From Hymenobacter sp. YC55 (GTDB taxonomy: Bacteria; Bacteroidota; Bacteroidia; Cytophagales; Hymenobacteraceae), in NCBI RefSeq assembly GCF_029433095.1, contig NZ_JARNTX010000001.1, positions 2,976,001-3,040,000 on the forward strand: 64,000 nucleotides of DNA, given 5' to 3'. The notes under the pieces were generated by a model. It did not search any database, was not told where the DNA came from, and saw only the letters and a program-made list of their open reading frames with translations. Numbering within the stretch: the stretch's first letter is position 1; every line of letters begins with the position of its first letter. Shown here piece by piece: positions 51,330 to 59,792 of the stretch. A program made the translations under genes and the position numbers.

Positions 51330-51704
51330 TTACTTTGGAGGACCAAGCTTTGCTTGGCGCGCTGCCAGGGTATCTAGAACGATGCCATAGATATCGTCGA
51401 GGTCTTTGCCGTGGCTGGCGTAGTAGCGGAAGCTGCGCTGGAACAGCGAATCGTTTATTTCTCGGCGCCAGAATACTTCTTTTTGCTGTTGCAAGTAAAG
51501 AGCCCGGGCCGAATCAGGAGAAAGGCGAGAGGTTTCCACCCTTGCTTCCAGCAAATGCAAGTCGGCTAGTACGCTAACTAGCTGCTCGCGGGGCATAAGG
51601 GGCTGGGGCGGCGGCACATCATCTTGGCGCTGGCAGCCGAATAGCATCCCGGCAAGCAGTAGGCTAAACCTGAACGAGTAAGCACGAAATAGCAAGTTTT
51701 TCAC
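51330..51704 (-). CDS. DUF4296 lipoprotein
   Basis: 124 residues using a GTG start at 51704, which gives VKNLLFRAYSFRFSLLLAGM with lipobox LFGC, Cys24. The longer ATG frame from 51821 would begin with about 39 residues of unlikely sequence and would nearly reach the divergent DUF58 start. The DUF4296 core is PLMPREQLVSVLADLHLLEA near residue 40, then VFWRREINDSLFQRSFRYYA and DDIYGIVLDTL. These are small helical lipoproteins restricted to Bacteroidota with no known function. Confidence 0.85.
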   Translation of the reverse strand: MKNLLFRAYSFRFSLLLAGMLFGCQRQDDVPPPQPLMPREQLVSVLADLHLLEARVETSRLSPDSARALYLQQQKEVFWRREINDSLFQRSFRYYASHGKDLDDIYGIVLDTLAARQAKLGPPK

Positions 51705-51835
51705 GGCGCAAAAATACAATTTCCTTGGGGCTTCGCTGTTGATTCTTGTGGCTTCCTCTGAATTCTCGCGGTTTCCTGCGGGTTTTCCTTTCATACGAGT
51801 GCCAACCCTAACGCGATTCACGTAGTTTAGCTGAT

Positions 51836-52738
51836 ATGAACTCCCCCACTCCCACTCCGTTTCAGTTGCTCGTGCGCAAGCTTCGGCAGGTGGAAATCCG
51901 GATGCTGAAAGCAGTGGATGCGCAATTGCAAGGCAATTTCCATTCCGTATTTAAAGGTACAGGCCTCGAATTCGATGATGTCCGCCTCTATCAATACGGC
52001 GACGAAGTGCGGGCAATTGACTGGGCCGTGTCGAGCAAAGGACACGGCACGTTCATCAAAACCTACAAGGAAGAGCGCGAACAACAAGTGCTGCTGCTTT
52101 TCGACGTGAGTGGGTCTCAGCAGGTAGGGGCAGCCAATCGCCGCAAGCTGGATGTAGGCCGCGAAATTTGCGGAATTCTGGCCTTGGCCGCTGCCCGCCA
52201 AGACGCGCAACTTGGTTTGCTGGCTTTTTCCGACCAGAAAGAGCTGTACATGCCGCCCGGCAAAGGAGTGCGCCACGCGTATGCCCTCATTAAGCAGTTG
52301 TTCAACTTAGAGCCAAAGTCCCGGCAAACCGCCGTTGGGGCTGGTATCAAACAGGCCCTGGGGCTGCTAAAACGGCGCAGCATTATCCTTCTGATTTCCG
52401 ATTTCATTGATACCGCCTACGAGCGGGAGCTAACCATGCTGGCCCGTAAGCACGACTTGGTAGTGGTGCAGCTGCTCGATCAGCGCGAACGGGAATTTCC
52501 GCCTTTGGGTATCGTGCCCCTCTACGACCAGGAATCGGGCCGCACTGTCTGGACCAATACGTCGTCGGCTAGCTTCCGGGCCCGCTACCGCGCCACCTAC
52601 GAGCAAAACCGCTCGCAAATCGGTCAGATCTGCCGCCGGCACCGCACCGAATACCTTTCCATTGCCACCGACGCCGACTATGTTCCTCAGCTTATCCGGC
52701 TGTTTCGGCGGCGTAATTTGCGGGCGGGACGTGGGTAA
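51836..52738 (+). CDS. DUF58 (MoxR-associated, Bat cluster) protein
   Basis: 300 residues. The DUF58 signature is GTGLEFDDVRLYQYGDEVRAIDWAVSS (about 43-67), a VWA-like fold with the metal-site motif LLFDVSGSQ near residue 90. It is the first gene of a three-gene Bat-like cluster; its stop overlaps the start of the next gene by eight bases. The TAGTTTAG at 51823-51830, one base from consensus and five bases before the ATG, may be its -7 box. Proteins of this cluster usually work with MoxR AAA+ ATPases; none is in the window. Confidence 0.92.
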   Translation: MNSPTPTPFQLLVRKLRQVEIRMLKAVDAQLQGNFHSVFKGTGLEFDDVRLYQYGDEVRAIDWAVSSKGHGTFIKTYKEEREQQVLLLFDVSGSQQVGAANRRKLDVGREICGILALAAARQDAQLGLLAFSDQKELYMPPGKGVRHAYALIKQLFNLEPKSRQTAVGAGIKQALGLLKRRSIILLISDFIDTAYERELTMLARKHDLVVVQLLDQREREFPPLGIVPLYDQESGRTVWTNTSSASFRARYRATYEQNRSQIGQICRRHRTEYLSIATDADYVPQLIRLFRRRNLRAGRG

Positions 52739-53687
52739 GATCACCAAGACGTTGAAAAGTGCTTCCGGGCAACACAACGCGTTCCGTTGGCTGACGGGAC
52801 TGTGTTTACTGCTTTTGCCTTATCTAGTTGCGGCGCAAGACCAAGCAGGTCCTCCACGGGGCCGGTTTTTGCAGCCGTCGGTTCGGGTTGGCGAAATCGT
52901 TGATTACGAGCTTAGCTATAGCCACGCGCCGGGGCTGAACGTTATTTTTCCTGATTCTACGGCCAACTATGCCCCTTTCGAGTTTGTAGGCAAAACGTAC
53001 CGCCCCACCCGTACCCGCCAGGGCCGCAGCCTCGACGAAACGGTGTACCACTTGCGCACCTTCGCCCTCGATTCGGTGCAACGGCTGGCCGTACCGGTCA
53101 CCATCCTGCGCGGCCGCGACACGCTGACCGTCCCGACTACGGTGGCTGCTGTACGGCTGGAGCGGGTGGTGCCTCCCTTAGCTACGGGTGCGGTGCCCAT
53201 ATTGCGGCAAAACACTACGCTGCTGCCCGTCGAGCCGGCCTTCAACTATCCGTATTGGCTGGCGGGTTTCGGTATTTTGGTTGTGGTGCTGGGCGGCGTG
53301 GCGTGGGGCTTTGGGCGCCGCTGGCGGCAGCGGTATCAGTTGTACAAATTGCGCAAGAACCACGTCTATTTCCTGGCCCAATATGCCCGCCACGTCGAGC
53401 GGTTCACGCTTAGCCGCTCGCTCACCAACATGGAGCGGGCCATTACGCTCTGGAAAAACTACCTCACCACCCTCGAAAACAACGTTATCAATAGCCTTAC
53501 CACCCGCGAAATTGTGGCTTACTACGACAACGATACCGATGTAAGCTTGGCCCTTCGCCTCGCCGACCGGGTTATCTACGGCAACCGATTCACCGAAGAC
53601 GAGGTCGAAACTGACCTGGCTTTCGGCCTCCTGCGCGATTTTGCCCAACGTCGGTTCGAGCTAGAGCAAGCACGAGTTGCGAAGTAA
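52731..53687 (+). CDS. BatD-like / DUF4381-type membrane protein of the Bat cluster
   Basis: 318 residues from a GTG start at 52731, which overlaps the DUF58 stop and gives a signal peptide (NAFRWLTGLCLLLLPYLVAAQ). The periplasmic part is beta-rich (VRVGEIVDYELSYSHAPGLN, VYHLRTFALDSVQRLAVPV); a single transmembrane helix follows (YWLAGFGILVVVLGGVAWGFG) and the cytoplasmic tail is helical with SLTNMERAITLWKNYLTTLE. The layout resembles BatD fused to or replaced by DUF4381-like proteins. No ATG start is available in a sensible place. Confidence 0.78.
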   Translation: MGKITKTLKSASGQHNAFRWLTGLCLLLLPYLVAAQDQAGPPRGRFLQPSVRVGEIVDYELSYSHAPGLNVIFPDSTANYAPFEFVGKTYRPTRTRQGRSLDETVYHLRTFALDSVQRLAVPVTILRGRDTLTVPTTVAAVRLERVVPPLATGAVPILRQNTTLLPVEPAFNYPYWLAGFGILVVVLGGVAWGFGRRWRQRYQLYKLRKNHVYFLAQYARHVERFTLSRSLTNMERAITLWKNYLTTLENNVINSLTTREIVAYYDNDTDVSLALRLADRVIYGNRFTEDEVETDLAFGLLRDFAQRRFELEQARVAK

Positions 53688-53807
53688 AACGGTTGTTTTG
53701 CAACCCTAGCATTGAGTGTGTGGTGTGCTGACAATATCAGATGTGCGTTAACATTGCACCAACAACATCCTAGGGCTCGTTTTCACCCTTGAATTAATCA
53801 CCCATAA

Positions 53808-54854
53808 ATGCAGCTTTGGCAACAGATTATTGGCCCCATGGTGGATAGCCTGCGCTATGCCACGCTAGCCAGTTATGCCTGGGAAATGCCGCGGTTGCTG
53901 TTTCTGATTGCGGGCATTCCGCTGCTATTTGTGGCACGCTGGCTGCTGGCGTACCGGCGGCGGAGCAAGCTAGGTGTGGCCTTCGTGCAGGGCCAGGTCC
54001 GCCGCGACTGGACGGCGGGGTTGCGCTTTATTCCGGATGTGGTGCTGGCCCTGAGCATGGCGTTTGGGGTGGTGGCACTCGCCCGCCCGCAGCGCACCGA
54101 CGAGCGGGTGGTGCAGTCGGGTGAGGGTATCGACATTGTGCTTGTGCTCGACGTATCGGGCTCGATGGAGCTCGGCGACTTGCGCCCTAACCGCCTGGAG
54201 GCTGCCAAACGCATGGCCCACGAGTTTGTGGATGGCCGCTCCGGCGACCGACTCGGCTTGGTGGTTTTCGCGGGCGAGGCGTACTCGCTTGCTCCCCTTA
54301 CCACTGACTATGAGTTGTTGCGCGAAAGCATCGACGGGCTGAAGCTCGGCATGATTGCCAACGACGGCACCGCCATTGGTACGGCGCTCGGGGTGGCCAC
54401 TAACCGGTTGCGCGACTCGCGCAGCCGTACGCGGGTTTGCATCCTGCTCTCCGATGGAGAAAACACGGCGGGCAGCCTCGACCCGCTCACGGCGGCCCAG
54501 CTGGCGCATGCCTACGGCCTGAAAATCTACACTATCGGGCTGGGGCAAGATGGCGTGGTGCCCTTCGGTACCGACGGCTTTGGCCGCACCAACTACGTCA
54601 ACACCCGTCTCGACGAAACCACGATGCGCCAGATTGCCGAAGCCGCGGAAGGCCAGTTCTTCCGCGCCACCGACAACGCCGCGCTCCGCCAGGTGTTTCA
54701 GCGCATCAACCGCTACGAGAAATCGGAAATCAAGCAGACTCGTTTCCGTAATACCCGGGACTATTACCGTATCTATTTGTTTTGGTGCGTAGGCTTGTGG
54801 CTACTCTGGCTCGGGCTGAAAAACACGTTTCTTACCAATGCTTTAGAGGATTAG
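53808..54854 (+). CDS. batA: VWA-domain membrane protein BatA
   Basis: 348 residues. N-terminal membrane segments (LLFLIAGIPLLFVARWLLAY and VVLALSMAFGVVAL), a von Willebrand A domain with an intact MIDAS: DVSGSM, DGTAIG and LLSDGENT, and a C-terminal transmembrane helix (YLFWCVGLWLLWLGL). This order is that of BatA in the aerotolerance/Bat operons of Bacteroides and Leptospira. It follows the BatD-like gene by 120 bases. BatB and the TPR genes BatC/BatE usually follow, but here yggS does. Confidence 0.88.
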   Translation: MQLWQQIIGPMVDSLRYATLASYAWEMPRLLFLIAGIPLLFVARWLLAYRRRSKLGVAFVQGQVRRDWTAGLRFIPDVVLALSMAFGVVALARPQRTDERVVQSGEGIDIVLVLDVSGSMELGDLRPNRLEAAKRMAHEFVDGRSGDRLGLVVFAGEAYSLAPLTTDYELLRESIDGLKLGMIANDGTAIGTALGVATNRLRDSRSRTRVCILLSDGENTAGSLDPLTAAQLAHAYGLKIYTIGLGQDGVVPFGTDGFGRTNYVNTRLDETTMRQIAEAAEGQFFRATDNAALRQVFQRINRYEKSEIKQTRFRNTRDYYRIYLFWCVGLWLLWLGLKNTFLTNALED

Positions 54855-54910
54855 CCAACTTCTTGGGTTGCTTTTCATCTGGGCAGCCCAAGGTTGATTT
54901 TCACCACCGA

Positions 54911-55579
54911 ATGTCCATATCCGACAAAATTCAGTTTTTTGAAAGCCAGTTAGCAGGCACCAATTGCCGCTTGGTCACCGTCACGAAAACGCACCCGGTA
55001 GAGCGCCTGCAGGAAGCCTACGACGCGGGTGCCCGGCTTTTCGGCGAAAACAAAGTGCAGGAAATGGCCGCCAAGCAGCCCGAGCTACCCGCTAATATCG
55101 AGTGGCACCTTATTGGGCATCTGCAAACCAACAAGGTCAAGTACATTGCGCCGTTCGTGCACACCATCCAAAGCGTGGACAGTCTGAAGCTGCTTTTGGA
55201 AATGGAAAAGCAGGCGGCCAAGCACAACCGCGTCATCAACGGGTTACTTCAGTTTCACATTGCCGCCGAAGAAACCAAAACCGGCCTCACCTTCGCGGAA
55301 GCAGAGGAAATCTTGCAGTCAGAAGCCTTTAAAGGCTTGCAGCACGTTCGCCTAACCGGGGTGATGGCTATTGCCACCAACACCCCCGACGAAGCCCAGC
55401 TACGCCGTGAATTCAGTGAGTTGCGGGGGTATTTCGAACAGTTGAAATCTCGCTACTTCGCTGGCGAAGAGGCGTTCCGGGAAATATCGATGGGCATGAG
55501 CTCCGACTACCAGTTGGCCATTGCCGAAGGCAGCACGCTCATCCGGGTGGGCAGCGCTATTTTTGGCAGTAGAAACTAA
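54911..55579 (+). CDS. yggS: YggS-family pyridoxal phosphate homeostasis protein
   Basis: 222 residues from MSISDKIQFFESQ (54911), 56 bases after batA. Fold-type III PLP barrel with PLP Lys in RLVTVTKTHPVE, FGENKVQEM, WHLIGHLQTNKVKYI and the C-terminal phosphate site SMGMSSDYQLAIAEGSTLIRVGSAIFG. It buffers cytosolic pyridoxal phosphate and has no known catalytic activity. The longer frame from 54782 lies in the batA coding sequence and was discarded. Confidence 0.95.
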   Translation: MSISDKIQFFESQLAGTNCRLVTVTKTHPVERLQEAYDAGARLFGENKVQEMAAKQPELPANIEWHLIGHLQTNKVKYIAPFVHTIQSVDSLKLLLEMEKQAAKHNRVINGLLQFHIAAEETKTGLTFAEAEEILQSEAFKGLQHVRLTGVMAIATNTPDEAQLRREFSELRGYFEQLKSRYFAGEEAFREISMGMSSDYQLAIAEGSTLIRVGSAIFGSRN

Positions 55580-55668
55580 CGCCTTAGTAGTTGAATGGCT
55601 TAAATGGTTGGCCATTCGACCTCCCGCTAGCATCATCATCAACCATTTACCACTTCAATTTTTCCTTC

Positions 55669-56046
55669 ATGACCGCACGAATCATTCTGCAGCTGGCCGC
55701 CTTGTTAGGAGCATTAGGCGTAGGCATTGGCGCTTTTGGGGCGCACGGCCTACGTCCGATGCTAGAGGCTTCTGGCCGCTTCGACACCTTTGAAACCGCT
55801 GTACGCTACCAGTTTTATCATGCCCTGGGCTTGCTGGCCGTGGGCATCTTGCTCCACGCCCGACCCGAATTGCGGCTGCTGAGCACAACGGCTTGGCTAT
55901 GGCTAGGCGGCGTGCTCTTGTTTAGCGGTTCGCTCTACCTGCTGTGCTTCACTGGTATCACCAAGCTAGGTGCCGTTGCGCCCATTGGAGGCCTGCTGCT
56001 CATTGCCGGTTGGATTACGCTGCTGCTAGCAGCCCGGCAGGTGTAA
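55669..56046 (+). CDS. DUF423 (YgdD-like) membrane protein
   Basis: 125 residues with four hydrophobic helices. The family pattern is clear: LGALGVGIGAFGAHGLRPML, TAVRYQFYHALGLLAVGIL, GGVLLFSGSLYLLCFTGI and LGAVAPIGGLLLIAGW. The start at 55669 (MTARIILQ) is used. Inner-membrane protein of unknown function. 89 bases downstream of yggS. Confidence 0.93.
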   Translation: MTARIILQLAALLGALGVGIGAFGAHGLRPMLEASGRFDTFETAVRYQFYHALGLLAVGILLHARPELRLLSTTAWLWLGGVLLFSGSLYLLCFTGITKLGAVAPIGGLLLIAGWITLLLAARQV

Positions 56047-56064
56047 GCTCACTAACAATCCTAC

Positions 56065-56103
56065 AAAAAAGAGCGGCCCGCATGTAGCGGGCCGCTCTTT
56101 TTT
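56065..56103. terminator. Bidirectional terminator between DUF423 and DUF1573 genes
   Basis: Perfect 17-bp arms (56065-56081, 56087-56103) with an ATGTA loop; AAAAAA and TTTTTT at the ends give a U-tract in both directions. Confidence 0.9.
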
Positions 56104-56127
56104 ATGCTAACAGCAAGGAAAAGAAGC

Positions 56128-56643
56128 TTACGACTTCTTCTTTGCTTTCATCTTGCTGTCGTCAACTTTCAGCTTGGTCTTGTCGCCAGCAGCAGCGGAT
56201 TCGGTTTTCTCGGCAGATACGGTAGAGGCTTCTTTTACTTCACCTACTACCGATACCATAGCGTTGCCAGCTGCCGAGTTCGACTCGATGGTCAGCACTT
56301 TGTTCTGCATGCCCATTTTGCCGGTGGTGTTGAAGTTAGCCGTGATGGTACCGGTTTTGCCGGGCATTACGGGGTCTTTCGTCCACTCGGGTGTGGTGCA
56401 GCCGCAGCTTACCTGAATATTGGAAATTACGAGGGGCTGAGTGCCTACGTTCTTAAATTTGAAGACGTGGGTTACCACTTCACCTTGCTTGGCGGAACCG
56501 AAGTCGTACTTCATTTCATCGAACTGGATTTGCGGACCAGCTGGCTTCACCTGGGCATTGGCAGGCTTTACGGCGGCCGTCTGGGCCTGGGCGCCGAAGC
56601 CAGCGCAAGCCAGCGACAGGGCAAGTACGAATGCTTTTTTCAT
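56128..56643 (-). CDS. DUF1573 exported protein
   Basis: 171 residues with a signal peptide (MKKAFVLALSLACAGFGAQAQ). The DUF1573 Ig-like beta-sandwich (about 40-145) carries IQFDEMKYDFGSAKQGEVV, HVFKFKNVGTQPLVI and VSCGCTTPEWTKDPV. The CGCT motif is typical of the family. A Lys/Ser-rich tail ends the protein. Members are common, abundant periplasmic or surface proteins in Bacteroidota with no set function. The promoter-like TATTTTTG with a TTG at 19 bases lies just upstream. Confidence 0.93.
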   Translation of the reverse strand: MKKAFVLALSLACAGFGAQAQTAAVKPANAQVKPAGPQIQFDEMKYDFGSAKQGEVVTHVFKFKNVGTQPLVISNIQVSCGCTTPEWTKDPVMPGKTGTITANFNTTGKMGMQNKVLTIESNSAAGNAMVSVVGEVKEASTVSAEKTESAAAGDKTKLKVDDSKMKAKKKS

Positions 56644-56674
56644 GAGGTGGTACTGCATTATGAGTTGAGATAAA

Positions 56675-56682
56675 CAAAAATA
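56675..56682 (-). promoter_or_regulatory. -7 box TATTTTTG of the DUF1573 gene
   Basis: On the minus strand TATTTTTG fits TAnnTTTG, with a TTG at 56704-56702, 19 bases away, as -33. It is 31 bases before the ATG. Confidence 0.55.
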
Positions 56683-56801
56683 CGTGTTTCAACGGGCGTG
56701 GCAAGTTGAGTGCCAGCTTTCCTTATCAAGCAGATGCAAGTAATACAAAGATAGACATATAAGCCCGTGAGGATCGTTCCTGTTGTATCACATTAAATGA
56801 A

Positions 56802-56827
56802 CCGGGACAGGCATTTGCCTGTCCCGG
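56802..56827 (-). terminator. Hairpin after the 220-residue exported protein gene
   Basis: Perfect 12-bp arms (56802-56813, 56816-56827) with a two-base TT loop, 29 bases after the stop on the minus strand. GC-rich, no U-tract. Confidence 0.6.
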
Positions 56828-56855
56828 AGCCGTACATGCCAAAACAACTAAGTGC

Positions 56856-57518
56856 TTAGCTCTTAAATTCTTTGGAATAAGGAAATTGGCGGGAAGCTTT
56901 CCGCATAATAGTGGTCACAATGGAGTTGGTGTCGCTACCGAAGCCACGGGAAAGACTTTTGTCGTACTTCCACAGCAACTCACCAGATTTACCGTCGTGA
57001 ATATTAATTAGGAGCTTGCCCGTATTTGTGGGACCACTGAATCCAACGGCCAAGCTCAGTGCTACTGCGGCCCCATTAGACATAGGCTGCGTGCTAGAAA
57101 ACTCACCTGATATGATGCCGTCTACGCCCAATAGCTTAGCTAATTGCTCGGGGGTTTGGGTGGCAAGTTGAGCTGGCGTGAGGCCACTTTGGGCCAGCAA
57201 CGCGTTGGTACGGGCTGGGTCTTGCACATCAACGGTTAGGTCATTGGAAGATTTTTGCTTCAAGAAGTACGAGTGCAACGCTTGCTGGACATCCAAGCCC
57301 TCGCGCTGCTCCAAGCGGGCTACTCCTTCAGGGCCGCCGTTTTTGGTTACTTCCTGTGGCCGAAGCTGTAGATGGGCGCCAAATGGCATGATGGCCAGAA
57401 TTTTATGATTCTGAGCCAACGTCCGAAAATTGGTGTTAGTGTAAATCTCGCGCGTTTGGGCCAATGTGGTGAAAGGCAGAAGCGCAACTAGCAGCAGGGC
57501 GAATACTAGTTTTCTCAT
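56856..57518 (-). CDS. Exported hypothetical protein, GNA1162/CsgG-like
   Basis: 220 residues with a signal peptide (MRKLVFALLLVALLPFTTLAQ, no lipobox). The mature part has alternating strands and helices like the TolB-N/CsgG/GNA1162 superfamily: ILAIMPFGAHLQLRP, LDVQQALHSYFLKQ, LDVQ/LTVDVQDPARTNALLAQSG, KLLGVDGIISGEFSST and KLLINIHDGKSGELLWKYDKSL. The last motif (describing a parameter-dependent string then FGSDTNSIVTTIM) is common in that group. Function unknown. Divergence from family lipoproteins is the absent Cys. Confidence 0.65.
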   Translation of the reverse strand: MRKLVFALLLVALLPFTTLAQTREIYTNTNFRTLAQNHKILAIMPFGAHLQLRPQEVTKNGGPEGVARLEQREGLDVQQALHSYFLKQKSSNDLTVDVQDPARTNALLAQSGLTPAQLATQTPEQLAKLLGVDGIISGEFSSTQPMSNGAAVALSLAVGFSGPTNTGKLLINIHDGKSGELLWKYDKSLSRGFGSDTNSIVTTIMRKASRQFPYSKEFKS

Positions 57519-57658
57519 GACTAATTAGTTTGGAAGATGGAAAGATTTAATTGACTTCCGAAAGGAAGTAAAAAGCCTCTAAACTAATATTATGCCAAAC
57601 AGATATTTAACCTCTACCTTTTCTGCCTCATTGAAATGCGACTTCTCTAGCGGCCCTG

Positions 57659-59080
57659 CTATTCCGGTTTCTCGGCCAGCAGCTTCTGATTGAAGTTCAG
57701 TAAAAACAGCTTTTCTGAGGCTCGCGTGACGGCAGTGTACAGCCAGCGGGCAAACTCGGAGTTCACCATGTCTTCCTTCAGGAAACCGTGGTCGACGAAT
57801 ACGGCTTGCCACTGTCCGCCCTGTGCTTTGTGGCATGTAAGGGCATAAGCAAACTTCACTTGCAGCGCGTTCAGGAACGGGTCTTTGCGGAGCGCCGCGC
57901 TTTTGTCGCGCTTGGTGGTAAGGTGTTCGTAATCTTTGCCTACCGCCTCGTACAGTTCTTTGCTGCGGTCGGCGGGCAGGGCGGGGCTTTCGGTGTGCAG
58001 CGTGTCGAGTAGGAGCTTAATTTCCATGTCTGGCTCGTCGGGGTAGTCGACGAGGCGGACGCGGGCATCGGCAAAATGAAATCCGAACTCCTCGGTGCGC
58101 CGGATGATTTTAACCACCTGCACAAAGTCGCCGTTGGCCAGAAAGCCCATTTCCGAATCCTTGGGCAGCCAGAAGTAATTGTTGCGCACCACCATGAGGT
58201 AGTCGCCCGACTCTATTTCGTCTTCGGCTTCAAACAGCACCCGCCGAATCAGTTGGTTGTACTGGTTGGCGTTCTTGTTGGAGCGACAGATGATAGTCGT
58301 ATTCTCGTGCCCAAAGTTCTTATACGCCCAGCGCAAGCCGTCCTCCAGCTTGTCGCCGCCCATCTTAAACAGGTCGGGGTAGCCGCTCGTCACAAACTGA
58401 ATATTGGGCTGCTCTTGCCGCAGCTCCTCGCGCAGCACCGTAGCGTTCATCAGAATACCCGACTGCTCGGCCTGACGCATTACCTGCCGCAGTTCCACCC
58501 CATCTACCGTGGCCCGGAAGCGGTGCCGCAGTAGCTCAGGGTCGAGGGCTGGGCTTAGGAGTTGACCCACAGGCGGCAGCTGCGCCGTATCGCCGATGAG
58601 CAACAGCCGGTTCGAAGGCTTCTCGAACACGTAATTCATCAAGTCGTCGAGCAGACCGTTTTCTCCGAAGGCTTTTTCATCGGAAATCATCGAGGCCTCG
58701 TCCACAATAAAAAGCGTGTCTTGGGCCCGGTTGGGCTGGCGCTGAAACGAGAGGCCCTGGGAAGGTGTGCCGCTGGTTTGGCGGTAGATTTTCTTGTGAA
58801 TGGTGCTGGCCGAAACGCCGGCGTAGGCGCTCATCACCTTAGCGGCGCGGCCGGTGGGTGCCATCAGCACGTATTTGCGACCAAGCTTGTGCAGCCACTG
58901 TACCAGCGCGCTGACTACGGTGGTTTTGCCGGTACCGGCATATCCCCGCAGCACAAACGCTTTACGACCAGGCAAGTCGTCTTTCAAAAACAGATCCAGC
59001 TTATGGAAAAGCGTGGACTGATCCTGAGTGGGTTCGTAGGGAAAATGGTCGCGGACGGAGGGAGTACGAAGAGAAAGCAT
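57659..59080 (-). CDS. RecD2-like ATP-dependent DNA helicase (superfamily 1)
   Basis: 473 residues. Walker A GYAGTGKTT (residues 46-54), motif Ia YVLMAPTGRAAKVM, Walker B FIVDEASMI, LIGDTAQLPPVG (motif III), and C-terminal UvrD_C_2-like ALTCHKAQGGQWQAVFVDHG and WLYTAVTRASEKLFLL. The protein lacks the long N-terminal part of full RecD2, so it is a compact 5'-3' type helicase widespread in Bacteroidota (often annotated AAA family ATPase). RecBC genes are not adjacent. The minus-strand box TAGATTTG is just upstream. Confidence 0.92.
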   Translation of the reverse strand: MLSLRTPSVRDHFPYEPTQDQSTLFHKLDLFLKDDLPGRKAFVLRGYAGTGKTTVVSALVQWLHKLGRKYVLMAPTGRAAKVMSAYAGVSASTIHKKIYRQTSGTPSQGLSFQRQPNRAQDTLFIVDEASMISDEKAFGENGLLDDLMNYVFEKPSNRLLLIGDTAQLPPVGQLLSPALDPELLRHRFRATVDGVELRQVMRQAEQSGILMNATVLREELRQEQPNIQFVTSGYPDLFKMGGDKLEDGLRWAYKNFGHENTTIICRSNKNANQYNQLIRRVLFEAEDEIESGDYLMVVRNNYFWLPKDSEMGFLANGDFVQVVKIIRRTEEFGFHFADARVRLVDYPDEPDMEIKLLLDTLHTESPALPADRSKELYEAVGKDYEHLTTKRDKSAALRKDPFLNALQVKFAYALTCHKAQGGQWQAVFVDHGFLKEDMVNSEFARWLYTAVTRASEKLFLLNFNQKLLAEKPE

Positions 59081-59097
59081 AGCGTATTGTCTGGTAA

Positions 59098-59105
59098 CAA
59101 ATCTA
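59098..59105 (-). promoter_or_regulatory. -7 box TAGATTTG of the helicase gene
   Basis: On the minus strand, TAGATTTG matches TAnnTTTG 17 bases before the ATG at 59080. A TTG at 59133-59131 is 25 bases away, longer than usual. Confidence 0.4.
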
Positions 59106-59228
59106 CGCCCGTTTCAGGTCCCCGAAGGCACAAGATTCCCTCCCGGCCAGTACACATATTTCTGTCACATGCGGAAGCCTTCTTGCAGTAAGTACTTTAG
59201 CGCCTTCCGCTCTTGAAGTTGATTGGTC

Positions 59229-59678
59229 TCAGCCTTGCGGCTCTACCACGGCCATAGTAGCCGTTGCCTTGGCTATTAGCAGCTCGTCGCACCATACTTC
59301 GGCCTCACAAAAATGCAGGCGGCGTCCGGCCTTCAACACCCAACCTACGGCACGCAGCTTTTTACCTATGCCGGGGTGTAAGTAGCTGGTTTTTAGCTCC
59401 ACCGTGACCACGCCCGTATCGTCGGGCACGAGGGTAACGGCAGCGAAACCGGCCACCAAGTCGGCCATGGTGGCGGTGAGGCCACCGTGCACAAAGCCGC
59501 GTTGCTGCTGGTGCTGCTCCTGGAGGAGTAATTCAGCCTCTACGCGGCCAGACTCGATGCGGGTGAGGTCGGCGCCGATGAGGTGCATGAAGTGCTGGCG
59601 CTTGAGTTTGCGGCGGATGCGGGCTTCGAGCGAGTCGTTGGCAGATGCGGATGGGGCGGGTGTTTCGGGAGTAGTCAT
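59229..59678 (-). CDS. PaaI-family hotdog thioesterase
   Basis: 149 residues from the ATG at 59678 (MTTPETPAPSAS); the upstream in-frame ATG at 59777 gives a leader without domain character. The hotdog fold has HFMHLIGADLTRIESGRVEA, the active-site type RGFVHGGLTATMADLVAGFA and VTVELKTSYLHPGIGKKLRA. Hydrolyses acyl-CoA thioesters in relatives. It is divergent from the DUF4126 gene at 59793. A TATCTTTG box ends six bases before the ATG. Confidence 0.9.
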   Translation of the reverse strand: MTTPETPAPSASANDSLEARIRRKLKRQHFMHLIGADLTRIESGRVEAELLLQEQHQQQRGFVHGGLTATMADLVAGFAAVTLVPDDTGVVTVELKTSYLHPGIGKKLRAVGWVLKAGRRLHFCEAEVWCDELLIAKATATMAVVEPQG

Positions 59679-59684
59679 CGGGGC

Positions 59685-59692
59685 CAAAGATA
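59685..59692 (-). promoter_or_regulatory. -7 box TATCTTTG of the thioesterase gene, six bases before the ATG
   Basis: Minus-strand TATCTTTG is an exact consensus match ending six bases before the ATG at 59678, implying a leaderless or near-leaderless mRNA. Confidence 0.5.
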
Positions 59693-59792
59693 GGGCCGCG
59701 AATTGCAGGTTGTTGATTGCTACTTGCTGGTGGTTTCTGGTTAAATTGACCAAGGTCCGATCAATAGCAACCATCAATCAGCAACCTGCACC

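Noticed and set aside
53691..53705. GGTTG/CAACC stem after the BatD-like gene as terminator
   Set aside because: Only five base pairs with no U-tract; too weak to claim, and batA probably belongs to the same unit.
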